From: JAZREA01 sp045660545
Lineage (GTDB): Bacteria > Bacillota > Clostridia > Monoglobales > Firm-18
Assembly (NCBI GenBank): GCA_045660545.1
Contig: JAZREA010000006.1
Location: 4,535-68,534 of the forward strand
Direction: 5' to 3'
DNA length: 64,000 nucleotides
The notes under the pieces: generated by a model
Told to the model about the DNA's origin: nothing
What the model saw: only the letters and a program-made list of their open reading frames with translations
The model's database searches: none
Shown here: in pieces, positions 34,918 to 43,793 of the stretch
How positions within the stretch are numbered: position 1 is the stretch's first letter
Layout of the letters: each line of letters opens with the position of its first letter
Position numbers and translations under genes: made by a program

Positions 34918-36894
34918 ATGAGAATAGCTTTGGCGGGAAACCCAAACTCCGGTAAAACAACAATGTATAATGCCTTAACAGGACGAAACGAAAAAGTCGG
35001 CAACTGGGCAGGCGTTACCGTAGAAAAGAAAGAACATACAATTAAAAAGTCATATACAAGCTTGGGCGAAGAGCTTGTTGCAGTTGACCTTCCTGGCGCA
35101 TATTCGATGTCGCCTTTTACCGCGGAGGAAAGCATCACAAGAGATTACGTCAAAAACGAAAACCCCGACGTTGTCATAAACATTGTAGACGCTACCAATT
35201 TAAGCCGCAGCCTGTTCTTCACTACCCAGCTTTTAGAGCTTGGTATCCCTGTTGTTGTGGCCCTTAACAAAAGCGACATTAATCAAAAAAAGCAGACCAA
35301 GATTAACACCAAGGTCTTGTCTTCTAAGCTTTGTTGTCCTGTGGTTGAGACAGTTTCTACGTCGGCAGACGGTTTAAAGGCTGTTGTTGATGCGGCAGTA
35401 ATACAGGCGAGCAAAGTTCAAAAAGCTCCATACAGCCAAGGCGATATAGACCTTACAAGCAGGCAAGCTGCCGAAAAGGCCGACAGGGCGCGTTTTGAAT
35501 TTGTAAATAAAATTGTTCAGGACGTCGAAAAGCGTAAAATTCTTACAAAGGATAAAACCTTTGACGATAAAATCGACGCCGTTTTAACGAACAAATGGCT
35601 CGGTATCCCGATTTTTGCAATCATAATGTGGGCAGTGTTCTGGGTTTCTCAGGCAGGCCCCGGCGTTTGGATTGCCGACTGGCTGGTGGGAATTTTAGAA
35701 TCAGGTCAGTCCGTGATAGCTGTTTTGTTCGAAAATGCCAATCCTCTGTTATCAGCGCTTTTAGTCGACGGTGTAATAGGCGGTGTTATTGCAGTTATAG
35801 GCTTCTTGCCACTTGTTATGCTAATGTACTTTTTAATCGCTCTTTTGGAAGACTGCGGATATATGGCAAGAGTTTCTGTTGTGCTTGACCCAATATTTAA
35901 AAAAGTGGGGCTCTCAGGCAAATCTGTAATACCTTTCGTTATCGGCACAGGATGTGCAATCCCCGGCGTTATGGCTTCGCGTACAATCAGAAACGAGCGC
36001 GAAAGAAGAGCAACAGCAATGCTCGCTCCTTTTATGCCATGCGGCGCAAAGCTGCCTGTTATCGCACTTTTTGCAGGTGCTTTCTTCGAGGACGCAACAT
36101 GGGTCGGAACTTCAATGTACTTTGTCGGAATTGTCATCATCTTCCTCTGCGCCTTGCTAATTAACAAAATCACAGGAAATAAGGCAAAAAAATCCTTCTT
36201 CATCATCGAGCTTCCTGAATATAAATTTCCAAGCATTGTAAGAGCGTTTAAGTCAATGTGCCAGAGGGGATGGTCTTACATAGTAAAGGCAGCAACAATT
36301 ATCCTTGTTTGTAACACAGCGGTTCAGATTATGCAGTCGTTTACGTGGAAGTTTGAAATTGCACAAACAGCGGATTCTTCTATACTCGCATCCATCGCAG
36401 GCCCGTTTGCATACTTGCTTGTTCCGATTGCAGGCGTTTTGTCCTGGCAGCTTGCCGCAGCAGCAATTACCGGATTTATTGCAAAAGAAAATGTTGTAGG
36501 TACATTGGCTGTATGCTTTGTTGGTCTTGAAAACCTAATCGACACCGAAGAGCTTGCGCTTATGGAAGGTGCGGGTAGTGAGGTTGCAACAGTATTTGCA
36601 ATCACGAAGGTAGCGGCTTTGGCTTATCTTATGTTTAACCTTTTCTCGCCACCATGCTTTGCGGCAATCGGTGCTATGAACGCTGAAATGAAGAGCGCAA
36701 AGTGGCTTTGGGGCGGTATCGCGCTTCAGCTTGGTGTAGGATATTCTGTGGGATATTTGGTGTATCAGATTGGTACGCTTATAACAACAGGTGCGTTTGG
36801 CGTCGCGTTCTTCCCGGGGCTTGTTGCGTTGGCTGTTATGGCCGCAATCGTCGTGTGCCTTGTTTTTAAAACCGACAAAGCCGCAAAAGCTTAG
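34918..36894 (+). CDS. feoB: FeoB ferrous iron transporter with N-terminal G domain
   Basis: The 658-residue protein starts with a GTPase domain: GNPNSGKTT (G1) near residue 8, NWAGVTVEKK (G2), DLPGAYSM (G3) and NKSD (G4). A helical spacer and a membrane domain with about ten helices follow. The membrane domain contains the GCAIPG (with Cys) and CGAKLPV segments of the Gate motifs. It imports Fe2+ across the cytoplasmic membrane. AGGAGG precedes the ATG. It is shorter than E. coli FeoB (773) but within the range of Gram-positive members. Iron repression through the upstream palindromes is inferred. Confidence 0.95.
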   Translation: MRIALAGNPNSGKTTMYNALTGRNEKVGNWAGVTVEKKEHTIKKSYTSLGEELVAVDLPGAYSMSPFTAEESITRDYVKNENPDVVINIVDATNLSRSLFFTTQLLELGIPVVVALNKSDINQKKQTKINTKVLSSKLCCPVVETVSTSADGLKAVVDAAVIQASKVQKAPYSQGDIDLTSRQAAEKADRARFEFVNKIVQDVEKRKILTKDKTFDDKIDAVLTNKWLGIPIFAIIMWAVFWVSQAGPGVWIADWLVGILESGQSVIAVLFENANPLLSALLVDGVIGGVIAVIGFLPLVMLMYFLIALLEDCGYMARVSVVLDPIFKKVGLSGKSVIPFVIGTGCAIPGVMASRTIRNERERRATAMLAPFMPCGAKLPVIALFAGAFFEDATWVGTSMYFVGIVIIFLCALLINKITGNKAKKSFFIIELPEYKFPSIVRAFKSMCQRGWSYIVKAATIILVCNTAVQIMQSFTWKFEIAQTADSSILASIAGPFAYLLVPIAGVLSWQLAAAAITGFIAKENVVGTLAVCFVGLENLIDTEELALMEGAGSEVATVFAITKVAALAYLMFNLFSPPCFAAIGAMNAEMKSAKWLWGGIALQLGVGYSVGYLVYQIGTLITTGAFGVAFFPGLVALAVMAAIVVCLVFKTDKAAKA

Positions 36895-36908
36895 ATAAGG
36901 AAAAAGTT

Positions 36909-37088
36909 ATGGAAAATCTGATTATTATAATAATTCTCGTTGCCATTGTTGGCTGCTCGTCATACTATATTTATAAAGCTAAAAAAAGGGGAGACGCCTG
37001 TATCGGCTGCCCCTACTCAAAAACCTGCAAAAGCCATAGTTGTAACGGCTCTTGCAAAGACAATTTAGAAAATATAAATACGCATTAA
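36909..37088 (+). CDS. FeoB-associated Cys-rich small membrane protein
   Basis: A 59-codon gene starts 14 bases after the feoB stop, just after AAGGAAAAAGTT. The product has one N-terminal helix (MENLIIIIILVAIVGCSSYY), a short Lys-rich stretch and a Cys cluster: ACIGCPYSKTCKSHSCNGSC. This is the pattern of the small FeoB-associated Cys-rich family found downstream of feoB in Firmicutes. It may bind Fe2+ or assemble with FeoB at the membrane, but its function is not established. It is the last gene of the feo operon and is followed by a terminator. Confidence 0.85.
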   Translation: MENLIIIIILVAIVGCSSYYIYKAKKRGDACIGCPYSKTCKSHSCNGSCKDNLENINTH

Positions 37089-37122
37089 AAAACGGTCTGC
37101 GATTTTTCGCAGACCGTTTTTA
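37089..37122. terminator. Bidirectional terminator between the feo operon and rubrerythrin
   Basis: AACGGTCTGCG / CGCAGACCGTT around a short T-rich loop. The plus strand runs into TTTTTATAATC and the minus strand into TTTTTTAATG, so it serves both convergent units. Confidence 0.92.
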
Positions 37123-37127
37123 TAATC

Positions 37128-37664
37128 TTAATAGTTTTCAGCGTGGATTTCAAAGTAGCTCTTAGGATGAGCACAAGTCGGGCAAAGCTCAGGAGCATTT
37201 GTTCCAACGATGATGTGTCCACAGTTACGGCACTCCCATACCTTAACGTCGCTCTTAGCAAAAACTTCTGCCATTTCAACGTTTTTAAGAAGCGCACGAT
37301 ATCTCTCCTCGTGGTGCTTTTCAATAGCTGCTACAAGACGGAATTTAGCCGCAAGCTCTGTAAATCCTTCTTCCTCAGCAGTTACTGCAAAGCCCTCGTA
37401 CATATCTGTCCATTCATAGTTTTCGCCCTCTGCGGCGTGGAGAAGGTTCTCTGCGGTATCTCCGATACCGTTTAGTTCTTTAAGCCAAAGCTTAGCGTGT
37501 TCCTTTTCGTTATCAGCTGTCTTTAAAAATAAAGCGGCAATCTGCGCAAAGCCTTCCTTTTTAGCCTTGGAAGCAAAGTATGTATATTTGTTTCTTGCCT
37601 GTGATTCGCCTGCAAAAGCAGCCTCCAGGTTCTTTTCTGTCTGTGTTCCTGCGTATTTGTTCAT
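37128..37664 (-). CDS. rbr: Rubrerythrin
   Basis: The 178-residue protein has the four-helix diiron domain: EAAFAGESQARNKYTYF with ExxxR-type ligands, ADNEKEHAKLWLK with the ExxH pair, and a mirror pair in AIEKHHEERYRALL. The C-terminal rubredoxin-like domain is WECRNCGHIIVGTNAPELCPTC, with four Cys. It is an NAD(P)H-dependent peroxidase that protects anaerobes from hydrogen peroxide. AGGAGG precedes the ATG. Its convergent position next to feo fits the usual pairing of iron and oxidative-stress functions but may be coincidental. Confidence 0.96.
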   Translation of the reverse strand: MNKYAGTQTEKNLEAAFAGESQARNKYTYFASKAKKEGFAQIAALFLKTADNEKEHAKLWLKELNGIGDTAENLLHAAEGENYEWTDMYEGFAVTAEEEGFTELAAKFRLVAAIEKHHEERYRALLKNVEMAEVFAKSDVKVWECRNCGHIIVGTNAPELCPTCAHPKSYFEIHAENY

Positions 37665-37703
37665 AATTTTGTCCTCCTTTTATTGTCTAAATATCTTTTT
37701 TTA

Positions 37704-37732
37704 ATTGTATCTCAAATAAGAAATGTTGTCAA
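37704..37732 (-). promoter_or_regulatory. Sigma-A promoter of rubrerythrin
   Basis: Minus strand TTGACA (37727-37732), 17-nt spacer, TACAAT (37704-37709). It lies just after the ABC exporter stop at 37741. No terminator separates the two units, so some read-through is possible. Confidence 0.82.
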
Positions 37733-37740
37733 TCAATTAT

Positions 37741-39579
37741 TTAATCAAACTGTGCGTTATAAAGGCTGCTGTAAAATCCGCCCTTTGCCATAAGCTCGTC
37801 GTGGTTGCCCATCTCGGTAATCCTACCGTCCTGCAACACCAGAATTTTGTCAGCGTTTTGAATAGTCGAAAGCCTGTGCGCTATAACAAAGCATGTACGC
37901 CCCTGCATCAGCTTGTTCATCGCAGACTGAATATTAATCTCTGTGCGCGAGTCTACGTTGGACGTTGCCTCGTCCAGTATCAGCATCTGCGAATTGGAAA
38001 TCATCGCACGCGCTATCGTTATAAGCTGACGCTGTCCCTTGGATATGTTAACACCGTCATCGTAAATCATGGTGTTGTATCCGTCGGGCAGACTTTCTAT
38101 GTAGTTATGAATGTGCGCCGCCTTAGCAACCTCCACTACCTCTTCCATCGTTGCGTTTTCTCTGCCGTAGGCGATGTTGTCAAAGATACTTCCGCAAAAC
38201 AGCCAGGTGTCCTGAAGCACCATTGTATAAAGGCTCCTTAACGAGCTTCTGGAAATGTCCTTAATGCTTATTCCGTCGACGGTAATATCCCCGCTTGTTG
38301 CATCATAAAACCTCATAAGCAGGTTTATTATAGTGGTCTTCCCCGCTCCCGTGGGGCCAACAATCGCAATCGTCTTGCCGGACTCAGCTTTAAACGAAAC
38401 GTCTTGCAAGATAATTTTGTCCTTGCTGTAACCGAATGTTACGTTTTTAAATTCCACATTACCATAAGTTTCGTTGAGGTCTATTGCGTTTTCACTGTCT
38501 TTTGGCTCGGGGTTTTCGTCTAAAATCCTAAACACTCGCTCCGCAGCCGAAAAAGCAGACTGAAGCTCACTTAAAATGCTGGAAAACTCGTTTATAGGTC
38601 CTGCAAACTTCCTCGAATACTGCACAAACTGCGCAAGCCCACCAAGCGAAACGAAGAACATACTTGCAGATGTAACCGTCCCGTTTTGCGAATACAGATA
38701 CAAAATACCGCCGAATATCATAATCAGAGAAAGGGATATGTTGTTAATAAGCGTAACAGTCGGCATCATAAGACCGGCGCTGTACTCCGCCTCGTAATAT
38801 GCGTCCATAGAGTCGATATTGCGCGTGTTAAAGCGTCGGCCAATCTCCTCCTCTCGCTCGTACGCCTGAATACTGCGAAGTCCGCCCAGCATCTCCTCTG
38901 CGTAGCCGTTTAGTTCACCAAGCTTTGCAGAGCGCTTGGAAAACAGCGGTCTTACACGCTTAGAGCGATATCGTGTAAAAATCAGCGCAGCAGGTACTGT
39001 AAAGGCAAACACCCCCACAAGCGGCTTTGATATATTCCACATAAATATCAAAGAACCGATAACAGTATAAAGCGTCGTCATAATTTGCACGAGGTCGTGC
39101 GATAAAGACATGTTAATAGTATCAATATCGTAAGATATGCGGCTTATTATATCCCCTGTTGCGTGCCCGTCAAAATACCCTACAGGCAACGAGGTAAGCT
39201 TTTCGAAAACCTGCTTACGCATACGAAAAACAATCTTCTGACTCATAAAAAGCATTAAAATCGCCAGTACATAAGCCAACACAGCCGACAAAACGTAGCA
39301 GACAAGCATTTTAACCGCATAGATCCGCACCAGTCCAAACTGTACTCCCGAAGGACTTGCAATAGCGTCTATCGCGTCGCCCGAATATTTAGGGCCAAGC
39401 AAGTTAAGCTGGTTCGACAAAAGCGTCATTATAACCGCAGGGATAAACAAGTACCAATAGTGAGCAACATACCCACACAGACGAACAAATATGTTCTTTG
39501 CTGTTTTGCGGTCTAATTTTTTATAGTCAGTACGAGGACCTTTCATTCTGTCCGGAACTGCAAAACCACGTCTACTCAA
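37741..39579 (-). CDS. ABC exporter half with catalytic nucleotide site (heterodimer partner; TTG start)
   Basis: This full exporter half has an N-terminal six-helix domain and a C-terminal ATPase. Walker A is GPTGAGKTT, Walker B is LILDEATS with the catalytic Glu, and the H-loop is IAHRLS. The signature is ISKGQ rather than LSGGQ. Its partner (39572-41293) has the opposite defects, so the pair forms one active and one degenerate site, as in BmrCD/LmrCD-type exporters. I place the start at TTG 39579, preceded by GGGAGGTG at six bases. A GTG nine codons earlier has no comparable site. It probably exports drugs or a lipophilic product under MarR control. Confidence 0.86.
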   Translation of the reverse strand: MSRRGFAVPDRMKGPRTDYKKLDRKTAKNIFVRLCGYVAHYWYLFIPAVIMTLLSNQLNLLGPKYSGDAIDAIASPSGVQFGLVRIYAVKMLVCYVLSAVLAYVLAILMLFMSQKIVFRMRKQVFEKLTSLPVGYFDGHATGDIISRISYDIDTINMSLSHDLVQIMTTLYTVIGSLIFMWNISKPLVGVFAFTVPAALIFTRYRSKRVRPLFSKRSAKLGELNGYAEEMLGGLRSIQAYEREEEIGRRFNTRNIDSMDAYYEAEYSAGLMMPTVTLINNISLSLIMIFGGILYLYSQNGTVTSASMFFVSLGGLAQFVQYSRKFAGPINEFSSILSELQSAFSAAERVFRILDENPEPKDSENAIDLNETYGNVEFKNVTFGYSKDKIILQDVSFKAESGKTIAIVGPTGAGKTTIINLLMRFYDATSGDITVDGISIKDISRSSLRSLYTMVLQDTWLFCGSIFDNIAYGRENATMEEVVEVAKAAHIHNYIESLPDGYNTMIYDDGVNISKGQRQLITIARAMISNSQMLILDEATSNVDSRTEINIQSAMNKLMQGRTCFVIAHRLSTIQNADKILVLQDGRITEMGNHDELMAKGGFYSSLYNAQFD

Positions 39580-41293
39580 CGAAAGCACCTCCCATCTGTG
39601 ACTCACTTATTTCTCTGTAAGTGTCGCAGGTCTGCATAAGCGTTTCGTGAGTACCTATTCCTAAAATGCATCCGTACTCCATAACGATAATTAAATCACA
39701 GTCCTTTACAGAGCTTACTCTCTGCGCCACCGTTACCAAGGTTGTGTTCCCCATATTCTCTTTAAGTGCCAAGCGAAGTGCGGCGTCAGTTTTGTAGTCA
39801 AGCGCAGAAGAACTGTCGTCTAAAATCAAAATATCAGGCTTTGATGCCAGAGCTCTTGAAATCAAAAGTCTTTGCTTCTGACCGCCCGAGATATTGGTCC
39901 CCTGCTGAGATAGCATATGTGAAAATCCGTCTTTAAATTCCGTTATAAAGTCGTATGCCTGGGCAGTTTTTGCAGCTTCATATACATCCTCGTCGCTAAT
40001 GTTTCTGCCAAAGCGGATGTTTTCAGCAATGGTGTCAGAGTACAAAAAGTCGTACTGCTGAACAGAGCCAAACATCGAATAAAGCTCGTCTTTTTCGATA
40101 CTTCGTACGTCGCGTCCGTTTATGTAAACAGCACCCGAGTCTGTATCGTAAAACCTTAAAAGCAGCCTTATTATACTCGATTTGCCGCTTCCCGTAGCAC
40201 CTATAATACCGAGCGAGCCCCCGGGCGCAACTTCAAAATTAATGTTTTCAAGGTTGTTCTTTTTACCCATATATGAAAAACATACGTTGTCAAACAAAAT
40301 TCGTGCTTTTGTATCCTTTTTCGGGTACTCGGCTTCGGTGTGTACCAGTATTTCCTCGTCAGTATTTAATACTTCCTCTATACGTCGGGCAGAAGCAGCG
40401 CACTTTGTAAACATAGTCATCATACGCGTTGCCGCCATTAACGACGCAGAAATATGGGTAAAATACTGCATAAAGGCTATAACAGTTTCAGGGTCAGAAA
40501 GGCCTTTTGCCACACGTCCGCTACTCAACGCAACAACCGCTACTGAACCAATGTTGATAAACGCATTCATAATCGGCTGCAATCCGTTCATAACCACGCC
40601 TGCTTTAAGTTCACTGTTCATCATGTCGCGATTCACACTGTTGTATCTTCTGTGCTCGTAATCAGTCTTTGAAAGCGCCTTTACAACTCGTATACCAATC
40701 ACATCTTCTCTTACAACACGGACCATTTTGTCAACAGCAGACTGTACCTTAGTGTACATCGGCACACCTTTTTTTGAAACCAGATATACAATTAAAAGGG
40801 TAACAGGCAAAAGCGCAATCATAATCAAAGACAAATACGCGTCCATCACCAGTGTTATTAAAATACTGCCTGTAAGTATAATCGGCGCACGAACGCCCAT
40901 TCTTTGTGCCATATTTACAAAGCGGTGTACATTGTATGTATCCGTAGTAATACGCGATTCAAGCGAGGGGACTGTAAATTTGTCGGTCTGCGCGGCAGAC
41001 AGGTGCAAAGTTTTTTTAAACAAATCACGGCGCATATTTTCTGCAAAATTGCTACCAACCTTCGCCGCTATACGGTTAGCCGTAACGTTACAAAGACATG
41101 CTAAAATTGAACACGCAATCATCAATATTCCCCAGAATATTATGCCCTTTACAGTGCTTCTCATAACGTTTTTAAGTACAAAGCTAAGTATCAGCGGAAG
41201 GAGCAATTGCAAAATCGTACCGCAAAAGCTGCTTAAAAACCCTAAAAACATTTTAGGAGAATGTGGCTTTAAATACTTTAATATTGTCTTCAT
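39572..41293 (-). CDS. ABC exporter half with degenerate nucleotide site
   Basis: The 573-residue protein has six membrane helices and an ATPase domain with Walker A GATGSGKSS and a canonical ISGGQKQR signature. Its Walker B is LILDDSS (Asp instead of the catalytic Glu) and its switch reads VAQRVS (Gln instead of His). These changes mark the non-catalytic half of heterodimeric exporters. It overlaps the MarR stop by four bases and the next half by eight. The substrate cannot be told, but a MarR repressor suggests drugs, dyes or antimicrobial compounds. Confidence 0.88.
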   Translation of the reverse strand: MKTILKYLKPHSPKMFLGFLSSFCGTILQLLLPLILSFVLKNVMRSTVKGIIFWGILMIACSILACLCNVTANRIAAKVGSNFAENMRRDLFKKTLHLSAAQTDKFTVPSLESRITTDTYNVHRFVNMAQRMGVRAPIILTGSILITLVMDAYLSLIMIALLPVTLLIVYLVSKKGVPMYTKVQSAVDKMVRVVREDVIGIRVVKALSKTDYEHRRYNSVNRDMMNSELKAGVVMNGLQPIMNAFINIGSVAVVALSSGRVAKGLSDPETVIAFMQYFTHISASLMAATRMMTMFTKCAASARRIEEVLNTDEEILVHTEAEYPKKDTKARILFDNVCFSYMGKKNNLENINFEVAPGGSLGIIGATGSGKSSIIRLLLRFYDTDSGAVYINGRDVRSIEKDELYSMFGSVQQYDFLYSDTIAENIRFGRNISDEDVYEAAKTAQAYDFITEFKDGFSHMLSQQGTNISGGQKQRLLISRALASKPDILILDDSSSALDYKTDAALRLALKENMGNTTLVTVAQRVSSVKDCDLIIVMEYGCILGIGTHETLMQTCDTYREISESQMGGAFVE

Positions 41294-41727
41294 CGTTCTT
41301 CGCCTCCAAAAGCGCTGATGCTTTTAGCCTTTTTGTAAAGTAAATCGAGTACCGACAAAAAGGTTTCAAAATCCGCCTCATCAATCCCTTCCGTCAGCTT
41401 TAAGCTCCACTCTTTTGCCGCCTCTTTAAGCCTTGGGTACAGACAAAGCATCTTTTGTGTCGGGAACACCAACATTTCTCTCTTATCTTCATCGCCGGAT
41501 TTACGGGTTACGTAGCCGTTTTGTTCCAGATAGGACAAATGTCTGGTTACGCTGCTTTTATTAAGGCAGAGGTGGCGCGAGATTTTGTCCTGAGAAACAC
41601 CCGGGTTTTTGCTAATATAAAACACATAGCTGTGGTACATTCCGGGTAAATCCTCACCGGTGCCTCTGGAACGAAACATCCCTGCACAACGCCCTATTCT
41701 GTTCATTTTCTGCATAAATTCAGCCAT
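41290..41727 (-). CDS. MarR-family transcriptional repressor
   Basis: The 145-residue protein has the MarR winged helix: GVSQDKISRHLCLNKSSVTRHLSYLEQNGYVTRKSGDEDKRE, with the DxR-type wing, flanked by dimerisation helices. It is the first gene of the MarR-ABC-ABC operon and ends in a four-base overlap with the first exporter half. A 35-bp perfect palindrome lies between its -10 box and its ribosome binding site, so autorepression is very likely. Ligand release would turn on the exporter. Confidence 0.9.
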   Translation of the reverse strand: MAEFMQKMNRIGRCAGMFRSRGTGEDLPGMYHSYVFYISKNPGVSQDKISRHLCLNKSSVTRHLSYLEQNGYVTRKSGDEDKREMLVFPTQKMLCLYPRLKEAAKEWSLKLTEGIDEADFETFLSVLDLLYKKAKSISAFGGEER

Positions 41728-41745
41728 AATATTACCTCATAAAAA

Positions 41746-41780
41746 ATAGTTGCAAGTGAAACTGTTTCACTTGCAACTAT
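41746..41780. promoter_or_regulatory. 35-bp perfect palindrome, probable MarR operator
   Basis: Arms of 17 bp (ATAGTTGCAAGTGAAAC and its complement) around a single central base. It starts at the -10 box and covers the transcription start of the marR operon. On the minus strand it is followed by TTTTTTATG, so the transcript could also form a terminator-like hairpin. Confidence 0.85.
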
Positions 41781-41807
41781 TATACATCCATTCTTTTAAT
41801 ATGTCAA
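41779..41807 (-). promoter_or_regulatory. Perfect-consensus sigma-A promoter of the MarR-ABC operon
   Basis: Minus strand TTGACA (41802-41807), 17-nt spacer, TATAAT (41779-41784), overlapping the outer edge of the 35-bp palindrome. Strong promoter plus overlapping operator is the usual repressor design. Confidence 0.9.
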
Positions 41808-41815
41808 CAAATTAA

Positions 41816-42766
41816 TTATATATCTACCCTGTTTCTTTTCTCGCCGGCAAAAAACGCCCTAATGTTTTTCGCAATTTCATCCATACACCTGTTTCTTGAC
41901 TCAAAAGAGCCCCACGCCATATGAGGTGTCAGACAAACGTTGTTATATCCCATAATCTCGTTAAAAGGATGTGTTTTTGAAAAAGGCTCAACCGAGTAGA
42001 CGTCGCACCCAAAAGCGCCAATCCTTTTATCCTTAATTGCTTTGGCAATTGCCTCCTCGTCAGTAACCGCACCTCTTGCGGTGTTGACTATTATAACATC
42101 CTTCTTCATTACCGAAAGTATTTCTTCGTTTATCATACCCCTTGTGGAGTCGTTAAGCGGAGTGTGAACAGATATAATGTCCGACTCTTTGCAAAGAGTT
42201 TTTAAATCAACAAACCCTTCTTCTCCGCACGGAGTCCGCCTGTTAACAATAACCTTGCAGCCCATAGCCTCTGCCACTTTTATAACCTGCTTTGCTATGT
42301 TACCGTAACCGACTACTCCCCACACCTTGCCGCAAAGCTCGTGGTACACGGGCGTAAGCTTGTTCGCAACGCCACTTTTTGTGTATTCTCCGGATTCAAC
42401 AAACTCTGTAAAGTTTTTAAGCTTTACAGATAACGACAGCACCATAGCCAGCGTCACCTGAGCCACACTGTGAGTGGAATATCCCACAACGTTACAAACC
42501 GCCACGTTACGTGCTTTGCACGCCGCTACATCTATGTTGTCATATCCTGTTGCGGCAACACATACAAGCTTTAAATTCTTAGCGTATGACAAAACATTTT
42601 CGTTAATTTTAATTTTGTTTACAACCACTACGTCAGCGTCGCAAATTCTCTCTAACACTTCCTCTTGGGTCGACGTCTGGTAAATTACAACCTCACCAAA
42701 CTCGCCAAACCGGTCAAGAGAAATGTCGTCGCCCAGGGTTGCCTTATCGAGAACTATGATTTTCAT
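41816..42766 (-). CDS. D-2-hydroxyacid dehydrogenase (NAD-dependent)
   Basis: The 316-residue protein has the two-domain fold: VGYSTHSVAQVTLAMVL, the nucleotide loop VVGYGNIAKQVIKVAEAMG (with Asn-Arg after beta-2), the substrate Arg in NTARGAVTDEEA, the Glu in DVYSVEPF and the catalytic His in LTPHMAWGS. It probably interconverts a 2-ketoacid and a D-2-hydroxyacid such as glycerate or lactate. The sequence after the second strand (VNRRTP) hints at NADP rather than NAD use. It overlaps the GtrA-like gene by 23 bases. The exact substrate is unknown. Confidence 0.87.
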   Translation of the reverse strand: MKIIVLDKATLGDDISLDRFGEFGEVVIYQTSTQEEVLERICDADVVVVNKIKINENVLSYAKNLKLVCVAATGYDNIDVAACKARNVAVCNVVGYSTHSVAQVTLAMVLSLSVKLKNFTEFVESGEYTKSGVANKLTPVYHELCGKVWGVVGYGNIAKQVIKVAEAMGCKVIVNRRTPCGEEGFVDLKTLCKESDIISVHTPLNDSTRGMINEEILSVMKKDVIIVNTARGAVTDEEAIAKAIKDKRIGAFGCDVYSVEPFSKTHPFNEIMGYNNVCLTPHMAWGSFESRNRCMDEIAKNIRAFFAGEKRNRVDI

Positions 42767-43193
42767 CGTGTTTACTCTCCGTTGTATAGGTTTTATTGTT
42801 GTCTATGTCGTGTGCAAAGACAAAAAGCCTTTGATACAAAAACTCTGTAACAAAATTAAGAAGCATATTAATACACGTAACCAGGTATTCGTTCCAAAAA
42901 AGAGCTTCAACAAGATAGTTACCCAAAAGCGTGCTAAGCGGTGTGAACACGGCGTAATAAGCCAGTACTTTTAGCATAGCAACAGGGACATTTACAGCAG
43001 AGTGAAAGGTGAACTTTCGGTTTAGCGTAAAGTTCCATACAACGCTCAGCACAAGCGATACAAGGTAGTTAAACCAATATCCCATACCGCCAAACTCGTT
43101 AAGGAGCGAAAAGCTTACGATTTGTATAGCCCCTGCACTTATCGAAAACAATACGAACTTAATAACCCTTAGTGTTTCTTTCATAAAATACAC
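42744..43193 (-). CDS. GtrA-like membrane protein (second copy)
   Basis: The 149-residue protein has four helices. It opens VIKFVLFSISAGAIQIVSFSLL, with YWFNYLVSLVLSVVWNFTLNRKFTF, a typical GtrA segment. It is not similar enough to the EPS GtrA-like protein (20347-20736) to be a recent copy. It lies between ywlG and the 2-hydroxyacid dehydrogenase without a GtrB partner, so its lipid-sugar substrate is unclear. It may serve teichoic acid or cell-wall glycosylation. Confidence 0.85.
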   Translation of the reverse strand: MYFMKETLRVIKFVLFSISAGAIQIVSFSLLNEFGGMGYWFNYLVSLVLSVVWNFTLNRKFTFHSAVNVPVAMLKVLAYYAVFTPLSTLLGNYLVEALFWNEYLVTCINMLLNFVTEFLYQRLFVFAHDIDNNKTYTTESKHDENHSSR

Positions 43194-43201
43194 CTCTTAC
43201 T

Positions 43202-43741
43202 CTAATTAAGGTTGTCGTCGTAATTTGCCCTTGAGCCACCGATGAATTTAGCTCTTGTTCTTGCGGCAGTAACCGTCGCTTCTCCGATTCTTTTAACTTC
43301 AAGCCTTACAGGTACGGCCACCTTTTTAAGATGCATGCCGATTAACGTAGACCCTATATCTATACCTGCATCAGCCTTTATTTCTTCAAGCGCAACAGGC
43401 TTTTCAAAGCGCGCATACGCCCTGGTAGCAAACGAACCACCCGCTTTGGGAACAGGAACTACATTTACATACTCTGCAAAAGGAACGGCGTCCTTTTCGA
43501 TTATGATTGCGCGGTTTAAGTGCTCACAGCACTGTGCAGCAAGGTATATACCTTTTTTCTTCAAAACACCGTAAATACTGTCAAAAAGTATTCCCGCTGT
43601 ATCAGGGCTTGAATTTGTGCCAATCTTGTTTCCCAAAACCTCGCTTGTAGAACAGCCCACCACAACTATATCTCCCTCTTTAAGACGGGCCTTTTCCACT
43701 AATTCTTCTGTAGCTTTTATACATTGTTCAGATAAATTCAT
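43202..43741 (-). CDS. ywlG: UPF0340 / YwlG-family protein
   Basis: The 179-residue protein matches the conserved Firmicutes family: IVVGCSTSEVLGNKIGTNSS, LAAQCCEHLNRAIIIE, VPVPKAGGSFATRAYARF, and AGIDIGSTLIGMHLKKVAVPVR, with a late RAKFIGGSRANY. No catalytic activity is assigned to the family that I can name with confidence. The GTNSS, CCEH and GGS segments are the invariant ones and may form a binding site. It is the second gene of the MFS operon. AGAGGTGA precedes the ATG. Confidence 0.85.
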   Translation of the reverse strand: MNLSEQCIKATEELVEKARLKEGDIVVVGCSTSEVLGNKIGTNSSPDTAGILFDSIYGVLKKKGIYLAAQCCEHLNRAIIIEKDAVPFAEYVNVVPVPKAGGSFATRAYARFEKPVALEEIKADAGIDIGSTLIGMHLKKVAVPVRLEVKRIGEATVTAARTRAKFIGGSRANYDDNLN

Positions 43742-43793
43742 AATCTGTCACCTCTTTATATGATAATTTGGTTTATAATAAATTCAATTAAAA

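Noticed and set aside
41746..41780. Palindrome read only as a simple transcription terminator
   Set aside because: It starts at the -10 box of a perfect promoter for a MarR gene, so an operator role is more likely; the terminator-like form is kept as a finding.
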